Shown: piece after piece, positions 8,932 to 20,590 of the stretch
Position numbering within the stretch: the stretch's first letter is position 1
Layout of the letters: every line of letters starts with the position of its first letter
NCBI GenBank assembly: GCA_963730995.1
Contig: CAVSUB010000013.1
Span: forward strand, 2,046,001 to 2,110,000
From: CAVSUB01 sp963730995
GTDB taxonomy: Bacteria > Acidobacteriota > Vicinamibacteria > Vicinamibacterales > 2-12-FULL-66-21
DNA length: 64,000 nt
Direction of reading: 5' to 3'
Translations under genes and position numbers: made by a program
The notes under the pieces: generated by a model
What the model saw: the letters and a program-made list of their open reading frames with translations, nothing else
Databases searched by the model: none
Told to the model about the DNA's origin: nothing

Positions 8932-9339
8932 TCACGCCGGCGGATGCATCGTGTTGTGGAACGACGCGATTTGCCACCCTGGCTCTGTCCGCATGAGCAC
9001 TATCGAGTAGAGCGCGCAAATCCGACCCGCGAGTGGTCCCGACGGCACGTCGAGTACCGCTTCCACATGTGCCACCGCGACGTCGTCGTGGATCAATCGA
9101 GCGGTGGCGACGGTATAGTGGTTTGTGCTGCCTGCGTAGATCGTCCCCAGGATCGCCGCGTGGCCGGCAGCGATCGCCTGCCGGCCGCGATGGTGCTCGG
9201 CGCGAACGTTTACGAAGTCGGCATCCGGATCGAAGGGCGCCGCGAAGGCGTCGCCATCAGCCGCGTTCCATGCCGCTTCGAGCGTGGCCACGAGTTTTTC
9301 GATCGCGGCGCGGTCGGCCGCCTCAAGAGATGCGGTCAC
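8932..9339 (-). CDS. SgcJ/EcaC-type SnoaL-like protein
   Basis: A 135-residue NTF2-fold protein of the SgcJ/EcaC group, with ALEAAWNAADGDAFAAPFDPDADFVNVRAEHHRGRQAI split over residues 15-52 and a final sheet ending IASFHNTMHPP. The GTG start (VTASLEAADR) follows GGGAGGTGG. Members occur both in aromatic polyketide clusters and as stand-alone genes of unknown role; nothing here suggests a polyketide cluster. Confidence 0.8.
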   Translation of the reverse strand: MTASLEAADRAAIEKLVATLEAAWNAADGDAFAAPFDPDADFVNVRAEHHRGRQAIAAGHAAILGTIYAGSTNHYTVATARLIHDDVAVAHVEAVLDVPSGPLAGRICALYSIVLMRTEPGWQIASFHNTMHPPA

Positions 9340-9722
9340 GGTATCCACCTCCCGCTGTTGAAAACCGGACGAAACAACACGGCCTGCCAACGCCTACCGG
9401 CGTGCGCGCGTGCCGGGGCCGCGGACTATTCTGCTCAGCGCCGTGGATGTTCACCGTGCTAGCTCTTCCTTGGGGCGCACCAGCCGTTGATTGTCACTCC
9501 GACGTTTTACGATCACTCACGCTCCGACCGAGTCTCCCTCATCAACGCTGCCGGGGAACCCTGCCGTCTCCTGGCTACGTCTTCGGCTACTCATCGTGTG
9601 CTCTCTGCTTCCTCACGTTGAGTCACGAATGACCTGTGGTTGATTGCTGCAACGTGTTCGATCGACGGACAAGGCAGCGCTCCAACCTCCGGCACATGGC
9701 GTCCGGAGGATCTCCTCAGGCG
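9340..9722. other. Intergenic stretch containing diverged repeat copy A
   Basis: No convincing gene lies between the SgcJ-like start and about 9722. The only notable content is one copy of a diverged repeat (9550-9665) whose partner is on the far side of the glucan synthase gene. Confidence 0.5.
9550..9665 (+). repeat. Diverged direct repeat, copy A (left of the cyclic glucan synthase)
   Basis: This stretch aligns by eye with 18629-18746. Shared blocks, in the same order, are GCCGG, CGTCTC, ACGTCTTC, GCTAC, ATCGTGTGCT, CTCA-GTT-GAG, CGAATGACC, GTTGATTGCTG and CGTGTTCGATCG. The two are in direct orientation about 9.1 kb apart, one upstream and one downstream of the glucan synthase. Overall identity is roughly 70 percent by eye. 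Function unknown: a relic of a duplicated element, a shared promoter-type sequence or an RNA are all possible. Confidence 0.6.
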
Positions 9723-9905
9723 TCAGTGATGCTTTGTCCGGGTGAGAAACCAGATCAGGCCGACGGCAACAACCAGAAAAAAGATCCAAACGACCATCCA
9801 TTGGAAGGCGTTCACAATGGTCTTGACGCTGCACGCCCGATGCCGATGGTTATTGCTCACCTCGAGCCCGGCCCTGCCATGACCGGGCACGATCTCGGCC
9901 GACAT
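9723..9905 (-). CDS. Possible small single-pass membrane protein
   Basis: Up to 60 residues ending in a clear transmembrane helix (QWMVVWIFFLVVAVGLIWFL) followed by TRTKHH. The N-terminal half looks non-coding, so the true start may be internal, for example the GTG about 30 codons before the stop. No ribosome binding site is obvious. Kept at low confidence because the hydrophobic segment with a basic tail is unlike the surrounding shadow frames. Confidence 0.3.
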   Translation of the reverse strand: MSAEIVPGHGRAGLEVSNNHRHRACSVKTIVNAFQWMVVWIFFLVVAVGLIWFLTRTKHH

Positions 9906-9946
9906 TTCCGGCGTGAATCTGGCAAGCTGAGGTTCGCGGACCTTGA

Positions 9947-12900
9947 ATGGATCACAGCTCCTTTACGGGGTCGCCGGCTGAGGGCGTCGAGTTGCTGGGC
10001 ATGGAACTGCTCGGCATCCCGATGTTGGAAGACCATGCCAGGCGACTTGCGGCTCTTTTCTCCCTGGATCGACGCACGCGTGGCCACGGCCGGGCGCACC
10101 TGAAACGCCTTGACGGCCATCGCCGAACGCTGCGCGTCGTCTACACCGAGCTGGCCGACGACGCCCGGCGCGGCGAGCCCGCCTCTCCCGCGGCGGAGTG
10201 GCTGCTCGACAACTTTCACATCATCTCGTCTACGGCGCGCGATGTTTACCAGGATCTGCCATCTTCGTTTTTCCGAAAACTCCCGACCATCGCGAGCGAT
10301 GAGTTCGCGGGTCAGCCGCGCATTTTTGCGCTGGCGCGCGAGCTGATCCGTTGCAGCGCGGGTCGTCTTGACGCCCAACGGCTGCAGCGCTTCATTGCAG
10401 CGTTCCAGTCGGTTACGCCCCTCACGATCGGCGAGCTCTGGGCCTGGCCAAGCGCGCTCAAGGTCGCGCTAATCGAACATCTGCGCTTCAGAGCGGACAC
10501 ACTAGCCGCGAGCCGCGTCCAGCGCATGAACGCCGACCGACTCGCCAGCCGTCTTGAAACCGCCTCCGCATCGGTCGAGTGGCCTCCGGAGGTGCATCCG
10601 GCGTTCGCAACGCGGCTGCTCCAGCGCACTCGGGAGTACGGAGCATCGGCGGCCGCGTTGCGCCAACAGCTGGATACGGCCTTGGGCGCACGGGGCCGCA
10701 CGGTCGAAGATGCCATCCGCTCTGAAGGCCAGCACCAGGCGGCCGAGCAAGCCGCGATGGCAAACCTGATCGGCAGCCTTCGACTCATCTCGACGTTCGA
10801 TTGGAGTGAGTTCTTCGAGAGTGTCAGCCTCGTCGAGCAGGTGCTGCAGCGAGATCCGGCCGGCGTGTACGCGCGCATGGATTTCAGAAGCCGCGACCGA
10901 TATCGGCATGCGGTCGAAGAGCTCGCGGAACCGACAGGCGACGGACAGCTCCGCCTCGCCCGGAAGAGTATTGAACGCGCGAGGCAGGTTGCCGAGCAGG
11001 CGCCAGATACGCGGGCCGCGCACGTCGGTTATCACTTGATTGGCGGAGGGCGTCGCGCGTTCGAGAAGAGCGTCGCCTGGGTCCCGAATCCGAGGCAACG
11101 AGTCCGGCGCCTCCTCTTCGAGCACGCCACGCCGGTATACCTGGGTGCGATCCTCGTCGGAACGACACTGCTGCTTGCGACAGCGATGGCGTACGGCGTG
11201 CGGCACGGGTGGCGCGGGACGCTGTTGGTCGTGATCGCGCTGCTTGGAGTGGTGCCTGCCACCGAACTCACCATCCAGGTCCTCCAGCGGGCGATCGCCC
11301 GCCTGATCCCACCGCGGCGCCTGGCGCGTCTCGATCTCGATCGCGTCCCGGAGTCTGCAAGGACGATGGTCATCGTGCCAACGATCCTCGACAGTGTCGA
11401 GGGTGTACGCGCGCTGTTGGCGCACATCGAGGTTCAAGCACTCGGCAACCTCGATCCGCACGTCCATTTTGCGATCCTGAGTGACTTTCGGGACGCCCCG
11501 TCCGAGACCCTGCCGCGCGACGCCGAGATCCTGGCCGCGGCCCGCGCGGGGGTCGAGGCGCTCAATTCCGCACATGGACAGGGTGGTTCAGATCGTTTCT
11601 TCCTGTTCCATCGTCTGCGTCAGTGGAATGCGCGCGAAGGCCTCTGGATGGGATGGGAGCGCAAGCGCGGCAAAATCGAGGAGTTCAACCGCCTGCTGCG
11701 TGGTGCGACCGATACCAGTTTCGCGTTCCACGTCGGCGACCTCGCGGTGCTCCCGAGCGTGCGGTATTGCATCACACTCGACAGTGATACCCGCCTGCCC
11801 CGCGACATCGCGCGGCAGCTCATTGGCATCATCACGCACCCGTTGAACCGAGCCAGATTCGATCCAACAGTGGGTCGCGTGACGGAAGGGTACGGCATTC
11901 TGCAGCCGCGTGTCAGCGTGACGTTCCTGAGCGCTGCCGGATCGCTGTTCGCCCGGCTCTACGCCGGGCACACGGGCGTGGACCCATACTCCACTGCGGT
12001 ATCCGACACTTACCAGGACCTTTTCGGGGAAGGCATCTTCACCGGCAAGGGTCTCTACGACGTGGACGCTTTCACTGCCGCGCTCGAGGGTTTGGTGCCG
12101 GAGAACGCGCTGCTATCCCACGACCTGTTCGAAGGCCTCCACGCGCGGGTCGCGCTCGTGTCGGACGTGGAGTTCGTCGACGACTATCCCTCCAGCGTGC
12201 TCGCGCACGCGCGTCGACAGCACCGCTGGATCCGGGGTGATTGGCAAATCCTGCTGTGGCTTTTTCCGTTCGTTCCAGCGCAACACGGCTGGAAGCGAAA
12301 CACGCTGCCGATGATCGGCCGCTGGAAAATCCTGGACAACCTCCGGCGCAGTCTCGTCGCGCCCGGATTGCTGGTGCTACTGGTGGCCGGCTGGACGATC
12401 CTTCCAGGTCCTTACTGGTTCTGGATGATGACCGCGTTGGGCGTCGTGGCATCGCAGCTCCTGCCTCTGTTCGGGCGACTGCTCACCGGCCCGCGCAAGT
12501 CCCAGTCGGTCCAGGTCTTTCTGCGGAATCTGTGGCGCGACTCGGTGACCGCGCTCGCGCAGATCTTTCTCGGCGTCACGCTGCTGGCCTACCATGCTTT
12601 TCAGACGGTCCATGCGATCGGGCTGACGCTCGTGCGTCTCGCGGTCACCAAGCGCCGGTTGCTGGAATGGGAGACGGCGGCCGCGTCAGCGTCACGGGCT
12701 GCCGGCCTTGTCGGCGAACAGGGTGTTCACCGATTCGCCGTCGAGATGATCGCCAGCCCTCTCATCGCGATTGCAGTCGCCTTGACGATCGTGGCTCTGA
12801 ATCGCGGCGCGCTCCCTGCAGCGTCGCCGTTCCTGCTGCTGTGGCTCGTGGCGCCTCGGGTTGCGTATTGGCTCAGCGTGCCCGTCGGAGCTCGCGTCCG

Positions 12901-15900
12901 TCCACTCAGCCACGGTGACCGGGCGCTACTGCGAAAAACAGCCCGGAGCACGTGGCGATACTTTGAAGCGTTTGCCACGGCGTCCGACGGGTGGCTGCCT
13001 CCCGACAACTACCAGGAAGAGGGACCTGAGCCACGGTTGGCACGACGCACGTCTCCCACCAACATCGCCATGGGCCTGCTGTCTACGCTGGCGGCTCACG
13101 ACCTCGGCTATCTCCCGACGACGTCGGCAATCGAGCGCCTCGATAGGATGCTGACGACCCTCGAGGGTCTGGAGCGCCACGAAGGGCACTTCTTGAACTG
13201 GTACGACACGGCGACGCTCGCCCCGCTGCACCCGAGATACGTGTCCACCGTGGACAGCGGCAACCTGGCCGGCGCGCTCGTCGCGTTGGTGCAGGGACTT
13301 CTCGGATTGACCGTCAGACCGCAGAGGCGTGAACAACTCCTCGAAGGTCTGGTTGACACGGCAGAGGCTACTCGCGGCCGCATCGTCGTCGATGTCGGCG
13401 CGGAACTCGCTCCATGGACTCGGTCCTCTCGCGTCAGGGACGTTCGCGGCCGACGTGCCCGCGACGGTCAACGAACGTAACGCGCTGACGTCGACCAACG
13501 CTCTGGCACGTGGGATCGTCGCCGAGGCACGTCGAGCGTTGCGCGAGAGCGGGCCCTCGAACTTCGAGCCGTTCGCGGCACAGCTCGGCGACCTCGCGGA
13601 GAGAATCGTTGCGGCGCAGACTATCGACTCCGACGGTGACCTTGCGTTCTGGTGTCGAGCCGTGCTGGAGGGCATCGCGGCGTTGGATCTTCTGGGCGAA
13701 CCCTCCGAAGCGCGGCTTCGTGCGCTGGCCCTCCGTGCGGCAGCGCTGAGCGACGGAATGCGATTCGGTCTGCTCTACGATCGGCGACGGCGCATCTTCT
13801 CGATCGGCTATCGTCTCGCGGACGCGGAGGGTCCGGGACGGCTCGACGCGTCCTTCTACGATTTGCTCGCATCGGAAGCCCGCCTCGCGAGCTTCGTCGC
13901 CATCGCGAAAGGCGACGTCCCGCAGCACCACTGGTTCCACCTCGGTCGTCTGGTGACCAACGTCAACGGCCGTGCGACGCTCATGTCGTGGGGCGGAACC
14001 ATGTTCGAGTACCTGATGCCGCTTCTGGTGATGCGGAACTTCACCGGCACACTCCTCGACCAGACCTGCCGGGCGAGCGTACGACGGCAGATCGACTACG
14101 GGCGGGAACGCGGCATCCCATGGGGCATTTCCGAATCCGCGTATGCATTCACCGACCGTGCGGGCAACTATCAGTATCGCGCGTTCGGCGTCCCCGGCCT
14201 CGGGCTGAAGCGCGGGCTGTCCGATGATCTCGTGGTCGCTCCGTACGCCACCGCTCTGGCCAGTCTGATCGCTCCGGCTGCCGCAACGCGGAACTTCGAA
14301 CGGCTCGCGCGCGCGGGACTCAATGGCCGGTTCGGGTTCTACGAGGCAGTCGACTATCGACCACGGCTCTCCAGCGACGCCGAGCAGCCGCCAGACACCT
14401 CGGGCCCCGTTGTGGTGCGCGCCTTCTTCGCTCACCACCAGGGGATGTCGCTCGTCGCACTTGCGAATGTCCTGTGCGACGACACCTTCGTCAAGCGATT
14501 TCATGCGGACCCGCGCGTCCAGGCGACTGAGCTTCTTCTGCAGGAACGTGTCCCGCGTGAAGCCATCCTCTCGGAGCCGCGTCCGGCTGACAGCAGGACG
14601 GCGGCGTCGACGATTCCGGTGTTCGCGTCGAGACGGTTCAAATCGGCACACACGGCGAGCCCGCACTCTCAGTTTCTTTCGAACGGTCGCTACACGGCCC
14701 GCGTGACCCACGCAGGCGGCGGCTCCAGCACATGGCAGAACCTGGCCGTCACACGCCTGCGTGACGATCGAACCTCGGATCCGGCGGGCCATAGCATCTA
14801 CCTTCGCGCCCCGTGGTCGGGTCAGGTCTGGTCCGCGACCTATCAGCCGTGCTGCCAGGAGCCCGACGAGTACGAAGCCATCTTCGATCTCGACAAAGCG
14901 ACGTTCCGCCGCCGGGACGGCGATTTCGAGACGCAGCTTCAGGTCACCGTGTCACCCGAAGACGACGTCGAGGTGCGGCGGCTGTCGATCACGAATCGTG
15001 GCGACCGGCCTCGGGAAGTTGAAGTCACGAGCTATGCCGAGATGGTGCTGGCGCGCCCTGAGGATGATTTCGTACACCCGGCGTTCGGAAAGCTGTTCAT
15101 CGAGACTGACTACGATCCTCAAAGTGCCGCCTTGCTCTTCAGCAGACGGCCACGCAGCGCGGGCGAGGCCATCTGGGCGTTCCACGTACTGGGTGTGGAG
15201 GGACGACTCAGCGGCGCACTCGAATGGGAGACCGATCGCGCGCGATTCCTTGGCCGAGGGCGCACGTCCGGCAACCCGGTGGCGCTAGACGGCCGCGCAC
15301 TCTCCGGCACTGTCGGTGCGGTGCTCGATCCGATCGCGGCGCTGCGCGAGCGCGTGCGCCTTCCGCCAGGGGCATTCGTGCGAGTGACGTTCGCCACTGG
15401 CGTGGCGACCGATCGCGCCGCCGCGCTGGCGCTGGCGCGGAAGTATCGCGACCCGAGCGCGGCATCGCGAGCGTTCTCGATGGCGTTCACGCACGTGCAC
15501 ATCACCCTGCAGCACCTGGGTGTGACTGACGACCAGGCGATCCTCTTCGATCGCCTGGCCTCTCGCGTGTTCGGCTCCGACGCTTCATGCATGAGCCCGG
15601 ACGATCTCGCGCGTCAACACCCTTGGGCAATCGAATCTCTGGGGCTACGGCATCTCGGGGGACCTTCCTATCGTCCTCGTGCGAGTGACGGAGACCGCGG
15701 CTGTCCCACTCGCCCGTCAATTGCTGCAGGCGCAAGAGTATTGGCGACTCAAGGGCCTCAGGGCCGATGTCGTGATCCTCAACGAACATCCTGCGGAGTA
15801 CCTGGACGAAACACAGAACTTCCTCGCCGGGCTGGTGCAGGATCCGCGGTGGGCCGGTTGGCTCGACAAGCCGGGTGGGATGTTCTTGCTCAGGTCCGAC

Positions 15901-18552
15901 GGGATGCCCGAGCCGGACCGGCGGCTCCTGGGCGCTGCCGCCCGCGTTGTCGTCCGGGGGGATTTGGGTGAGTTGTCCTCTCAGCTGGAGCGTCCCGCGC
16001 CGTGGCTGTTCCAGGATGAAGAAGATGTACCGCCGACGGCCGAAATCAGGTCGCCGGCTCCACCGTCCGTACCGCTACCGATCCCTCCGGTGATCATGGA
16101 TAACGGCGTCGGCGGCTTCGCCCCGGATGGCCGCGAGTATCAGATCGTGCTCGATCGAGACCGCGAGACGCCGCTGCCCTGGTCGAACGTCATCGCAAAC
16201 GAGGGATTCGGCACCATTGTCACGGCATCGGGAGCGGCATTCACGTGGTCCGAGAACAGCCGCGAGAACCGGTTGACCCCGTTCGCGAACGATCCAATCG
16301 AAGATCCTACCGGTGAGGCGATCTACCTGCGGGACGAGGAATCCGGCGCAGTCTGGGGCGCGACGCCGGGGCCGCTGCCACGCGGAACGGAGAGTCCACG
16401 CTGGCTCGTTCGTCATGCTCCGGGCATCACCCGCTATCAGCACGCGGTCGCCGGGCTGGAGCAGGAGCTCGCCGTCGCGGTCGCGCCTGACGATCCAGTG
16501 AAGGTCTCGGTGCTGACGGTCACCAATACGTCAACGGCGACTCGTCATCTCAGCGTCTTCGGCTACGTGGAGTGGTGCCTGGCGCCGCCGCGCGCCGGCG
16601 AGCGCCGGTTCGTCGTCACGGAGCGCCACGAAACGACCGGGGCCATTCTCGCGCGCAATGCCTACAACACAGAGTTCGACGGACGCGTGGCGTTCTGGGG
16701 CGCGAGCGAGCCGGCTCAATCGTTCACGTGCGATCGCGCCGAGTTCGTCGGCCGCAACCGCACGCTGAGCCGACCGGGCGCGCTGTTTCGCGCTCGACTG
16801 AGCGGGCGCAGCGGCGCAGGTCTGGATCCGTGCGGAGCGCTCCAGCTCGACTTGCGGATCGAGCCGGGACAGTCGCGACGGGTCACCTTCGTGTTGGGCG
16901 AGGGCCTCGATCGCGCTCAGGCAATCGACCTCGCGATGCGCTACGGCTCCGGCGCCCACGCCGAGGCGACGCTCGACAGGGCGACGCGCATGTGGGAAAG
17001 CGCCATCGGCAAAATTCAGATCAGCACCCCGGATGACTCTTTCGATTTGATTGTGAATCGATGGCTGCTCTATCAGACCCTCAGCTGTCGAATCTGGGCG
17101 CGCAGCGGTCCGTACCAGCCAGGAGGCGCATTCGGTTTTCGCGACCAGCTCCAGGATGTGCTCGCACTGATCTACACGCGTCCGGAGTTGTGCCGTGCCC
17201 ACCTCCTCCAGGCGGCATCACGGCAATTCGTCGAAGGAGACGTGCAGCACTGGTGGCACCCGCCCAGCGGACGTGGGACGCGCACGCGCTGTTCCGACGA
17301 TCTGCTCTGGCTGCCGTATGCGGTCGCCGCGTATGTCTCGCGAACAGGCGACGAGGCCGTGCTGGACGAAGTCGTGCCGTTTCTCGAAGCGCCGCCTCTC
17401 GGGCCGGACCAATCCGACGCCTACACGCTACCGGCGGAGTCTGCGGAACGGGCGTCGCTGTTCGAGCACTCCGTGCGTGCCATAGCGCACGCCATGAAAT
17501 ACGGGGCGCATGGACTCCCTCTCATCGGCGCCGGTGACTGGAACGATGGGATGAACCGCATTGGGGATAAGGGGCGCGGGGAAAGTGTGTGGCTCGGCTG
17601 GTTTCTCGTCGTCGTGCTCAGGGATTTTGCTCCGATCTGTGAACGTCGGCAGCGCGGCGACCTCGCGCAGCGTTACGCCAACGAGGCGCGGTGGCTCACC
17701 GGCATGCTCGAGCTGTCCTGGGACGGCGACTGGTACCGACGCGCCTACTTCGACGATGGAACACCGCTGGGGTCCGTGCAGAACGAGGAATGCAAGATCG
17801 ACTCGCTGACGCAATCATGGGCGGTGCTGTCGCAGACCGCACAGCCCCAGCGTGCCGAGCGCGCGATGGAAGCCGTTCGCGCGCATCTCGTGCGGCGCGA
17901 CGCAGGGCTTGTGCTCCTGCTCACGCCGCCGTTCGACCGCACGGCGCACGATCCGGGCTACATCAAGGGATATCTGCCTGGCATCCGTGAGAACGGCGGC
18001 CAGTACACGCATGCCGCGCTCTGGACGGTCATCGCGCTGGCCCGGCTTGGACAGGGCGACGCCGCAATGGAGCTCTTTCACATGCTCAACCCGATCAACC
18101 ACATGCGAACGCCCGAGGACGTCGACCGCTATCGTGCTGAGCCGTACGCAGTCGCGGCCGACGTCTACGCGCATCCGATGCACGTCGGGCGTGGCGGGTG
18201 GACATGGTATACGGGGTCCGCCGGATGGATGTACCAGGCGGCTATCGAAGCACTGCTCGGTCTGCGCCGGGCGGCGTCCACGTTCTCGATGAACCCGTGC
18301 ATTCCGGCTACCTGGCCTAGATACTCACTCGAGTGGCGCGCCGGACGCGCGCTTTATCGAATCACGGTCATGAATCCCGAGCGTATGTGCCGCGGAGTGG
18401 CATCGGCGATGATTGATGGTCAACCGGTCGACCCCGGCGCGATTCCCTTGCTCGCCGACGACGACGTCACATACGACGTCACAGTCGTCCTTGGGAGGCG
18501 TGGCGTAGAGGACAAGCGCACGGCGGACTCCCGCGAGGTGGAACACAAGTAA
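9947..18552 (+). CDS. ndvB: Cyclic beta-1,2-glucan synthase (GT84-GH94), split by two frameshifts
   Basis: A composite product of about 2,865 residues, normal for NdvB/ChvB, which polymerise and cyclise beta-1,2-glucan from UDP-glucose at the inner membrane. Frame 1 (to about 13400) has the N-terminal EWLLDNFHIISS region, membrane segments, the GT motifs CITLDSDTRLPRD, GEGIFTGKGLYDVDAF, SHDLFEG and the QxxRW-type RQHRWIRGDWQ. Frame 2 (about 13400-15614) covers the middle GH94-like part. Frame 3 (about 15614-18552) starts at NTLGQSNLWGYGISGDLPIV and holds the phosphorylase motif GDWNDGMNR, WWHPPSGRGTRTR and YIKGYLPGIRENGGQYTHA. Both shifts are single extra bases; the second lies at about 15611-15614. 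If the shifts are real the enzyme is dead; if they are sequence errors it is complete. Flanked by repeats A and B. Confidence 0.92.
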
Positions 18553-19224
18553 ACTACTCCATCGCTTCATCGCCGAACGTTCACTTTCAACGTGGACGAA
18601 TCTCTGACCCGCCTCTCTCCGCCACCGTTGCCGGCAATCGAATCGTCTCTTGACGACGTCTTCAAGCTACCTATCGTGTGCTGTCTACGTGCTCATGTTT
18701 GAGGCGCGAATGACCCTGTCGTTGATTGCTGGATCGTGTTCGATCGGCAGCCACGGCGGCAAGTCCACTCTTTTTGAACTCGTCCGCTCGCCTCCCTCCT
18801 GCCTCCCGCGCGTCTTCCTTGAACAATTGCAGGCACTTCCTGAAGAACGCCTCCCCGAGCTTTTCCAGAGCAGGTGTGGGGGCGAACCGCCTGCGCTGGT
18901 ACGCAACATGCTCCTCCAGGCATTACGTATGGACGCCGAGGATCTCCGACAAATCCCCCTCACTGACCGGCGGTGAACACTGGCTTGCGCTTGGCGCCGG
19001 CGCATCTGCGACGGCTTGTCGGTGCATCTCGATGCTCTGCGAGCGGTGACCTGCGTTGCGCCATCCGCACCACTGCTCTCCGCATTGCCGGCCGTTGCCG
19101 GACGATCTTGACCGGTGACCGGTGACTTTGTCGCGGCGATCGCGAAACTTCGGCAGTTGCCAGAGACGGATCCACCACGCGTCTGACGTCAACGCTGAAA
19201 TCAGATCAACACAAGGAGAACACC
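18553..19224. other. 670-bp intergenic region with diverged repeat copy B
   Basis: No reading frame here has a convincing start or family match. It contains repeat copy B (18629-18746). The last 25 bases hold the AAGGAG ribosome binding site of the DUF892 gene. The region could contain a promoter or an RNA gene, but I see no defined structure. Confidence 0.5.
18629..18746 (+). repeat. Diverged direct repeat, copy B (right of the cyclic glucan synthase)
   Basis: Partner of 9550-9665, with the same ordered blocks (see copy A). Here it ends TTGATTGCTGGATCGTGTTC followed by GATCGG. It lies about 75 bp after the glucan synthase stop and about 480 bp before the DUF892 gene. Confidence 0.6.
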
Positions 19225-19806
19225 ATGGCTGAAGCAGGCACGCTTCACGATGCATTCATTGACGAACTGCGCGACACCTACGACGCGGAGAAACAGCTGA
19301 CCAAGGCGCTGTCGAAGTTGGCGAAGGCCTCCTTCAACCCTAAGCTGCGGCAGGCGTTCGAGACTCATCTGGAGGAGACGCAGGGCCAGATCGAACGGCT
19401 CGAGCAGGTGTTCGAGAACCTGGACGAAAAGGTCCGTGGCAAGCATTGCGACGGCATCGCCGGCATCATCGAAGAGGGCAAGTCGATCATGGAAGAGGAC
19501 TTCGATGAGACCACGATGGATGCATGCCTGATCGCCGCAGGCCAGCGGGCCGAGCACTACGAGATGGCGGCCTACGGGACCCTGATCGCCTGGGCGCACG
19601 CGATGGGGCACACCGAAGCCGCCAAGCTTCTGCAGCAGACGCTGGATGAAGAAAAGGCGGCCGACCAGAAGCTCTCGGACTTGGCAGAAGGCGGCATCAA
19701 CCAGGGTGCGGCCGATGCGGCGCACCTCGATGAAGCGGAAGAGAGGATGGCGGGCGCGAGCGCTGGTCGGAAGGGCGCACCGGCCGCGAAAACGGGCCGC
19801 CGTTAG
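19225..19806 (+). CDS. DUF892 (YciE/YciF) ferritin-like protein
   Basis: A 193-residue, four-helix ferritin-like protein of the YciF family, associated with stress responses. Visible pieces are LHDAFIDELRDTYDAEKQLTKAL at residues 7-29, FETHLEETQGQIERLEQVFE near 47-66, AAGQRAEHYEMAAYGTL near 107-123 and HTEAAKLLQQTLDEEKAAD near 132-150, giving the Glu/His residues of a di-iron site. An Ala/Gly/Lys-rich tail ends in TGRR. A strong AAGGAGAACACC precedes the ATG. Stands alone, with a long hairpin downstream. Confidence 0.9.
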   Translation: MAEAGTLHDAFIDELRDTYDAEKQLTKALSKLAKASFNPKLRQAFETHLEETQGQIERLEQVFENLDEKVRGKHCDGIAGIIEEGKSIMEEDFDETTMDACLIAAGQRAEHYEMAAYGTLIAWAHAMGHTEAAKLLQQTLDEEKAADQKLSDLAEGGINQGAADAAHLDEAEERMAGASAGRKGAPAAKTGRR

Positions 19807-19822
19807 AGCTCATTCTGGTCGA

Positions 19823-19894
19823 GGGCGTCATGGTGTTGGATCCAGCTCCTGTCTGCCGGTGCAGCGGGCAGCCCACAATGACACCATGACGCCC
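19823..19894. terminator. Long hairpin after the DUF892 gene
   Basis: A perfect 14-bp inverted repeat: GGGCGTCATGGTGT at 19823-19836 pairs with ACACCATGACGCCC at 19881-19894. The 44-base interior contains a smaller CTGCC/GGCAG pairing. There is no U-run, so it is not a classical Rho-independent terminator. It may stabilise the mRNA 3' end or be a small palindromic element. Confidence 0.5.
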
Positions 19895-20386
19895 TTCGTC
19901 AAGATGAGCATGCTTGACCTCAAGATCTTCGCACCTTCCGATTTGCATCGTCTCGAACACCGGGGCCGATAACGACGATGCGCTGCGTCAGATCGAGACG
20001 GTCTTGAAAGGCAACGTCGCAGTGTAGACGCGCCTCAGGCTTCGCAGGGCGCGGCGAGCCTTGGAAGCCGAGCGGGAATGATTCGAAAGACGTTGTCGGC
20101 TGGATCCACGACCGTGGGCTGGCTCTGTTGCTGCTGTCGATGGTTGCGATCTCTCTGGTGGGGCAGTTGGCGACGGGGTTGGCCGAGTACAACCAGAATC
20201 GAGGCGACCCGCTGCGAACGAACGTGTGGACACCGATCCTCGTGACTCTGCGAACGATCCGGAAGCGATGCCCGCTACAGCAGCCCTCAAGTCGAGCTGA
20301 CGCATCGCTGTTGAGGACAAAGCCTCCGTCGCCCGTGGCCAGGACCGCAGCTTGCTATCAGATCGTCAGCAAGGAGGAACTGAACC
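19895..20386. other. Largely gene-free stretch with a DUF6766-like remnant
   Basis: Apart from the fragment at 20101-20214 and the ribosome binding site of the next small gene, no supported coding sequence is seen here. Confidence 0.4.
20101..20214 (+). pseudogene. DUF6766-like membrane protein remnant
   Basis: The plus strand reads WIHDRGLALLLLSMVAISLV then GQLATGLAEYNQNRG. This resembles the first transmembrane helix and the GQ-x-TG-x-x-x-Y signature at the start of DUF6766-type membrane proteins. The conserved C-terminal half does not follow in any frame and there is no clear start. A related fragment occurs at 30719-30847. Family recalled from memory, so moderate to low confidence. Confidence 0.35.
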
Positions 20387-20590
20387 ATGAAGACCGCTGT
20401 CCTTGTGACGCTCCTGCTCTGCCTCGCACTCTGGGTTCCCTACTTCATAGTGTACATACGTCGGGGAAAGGCGCGCGGGCACACCTGGTTCACCTGGTGG
20501 AAGCCGCGGGGCCACTCCGACATTGGGCCGGACATCGGATTCCCAGAAACTCGACCCGGCGCAGACGATGCGCGTGGGGCTCGTTACTGA
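20387..20590 (+). CDS. Small membrane-anchored protein of unknown function
   Basis: A 67-residue protein with an N-terminal hydrophobic helix (AVLVTLLLCLALWVPYFIVY) followed by a basic RRGKARG stop-transfer sequence and a tail with GHTWFTWWKPRG. AAGGAGGAACTGAACC precedes the ATG, one of the best Shine-Dalgarno sequences in the window, which makes expression likely. No family recognised. The neighbours are remnants and small genes. Confidence 0.6.
   Translation: MKTAVLVTLLLCLALWVPYFIVYIRRGKARGHTWFTWWKPRGHSDIGPDIGFPETRPGADDARGARY

Noticed and set aside
13329..15971. Three separate genes in the glucan synthase region
   Set aside because: The three frames join in family order and the second junction restores NTLGQSNLWGYGISGD after deleting one base, so this is one frameshifted gene.
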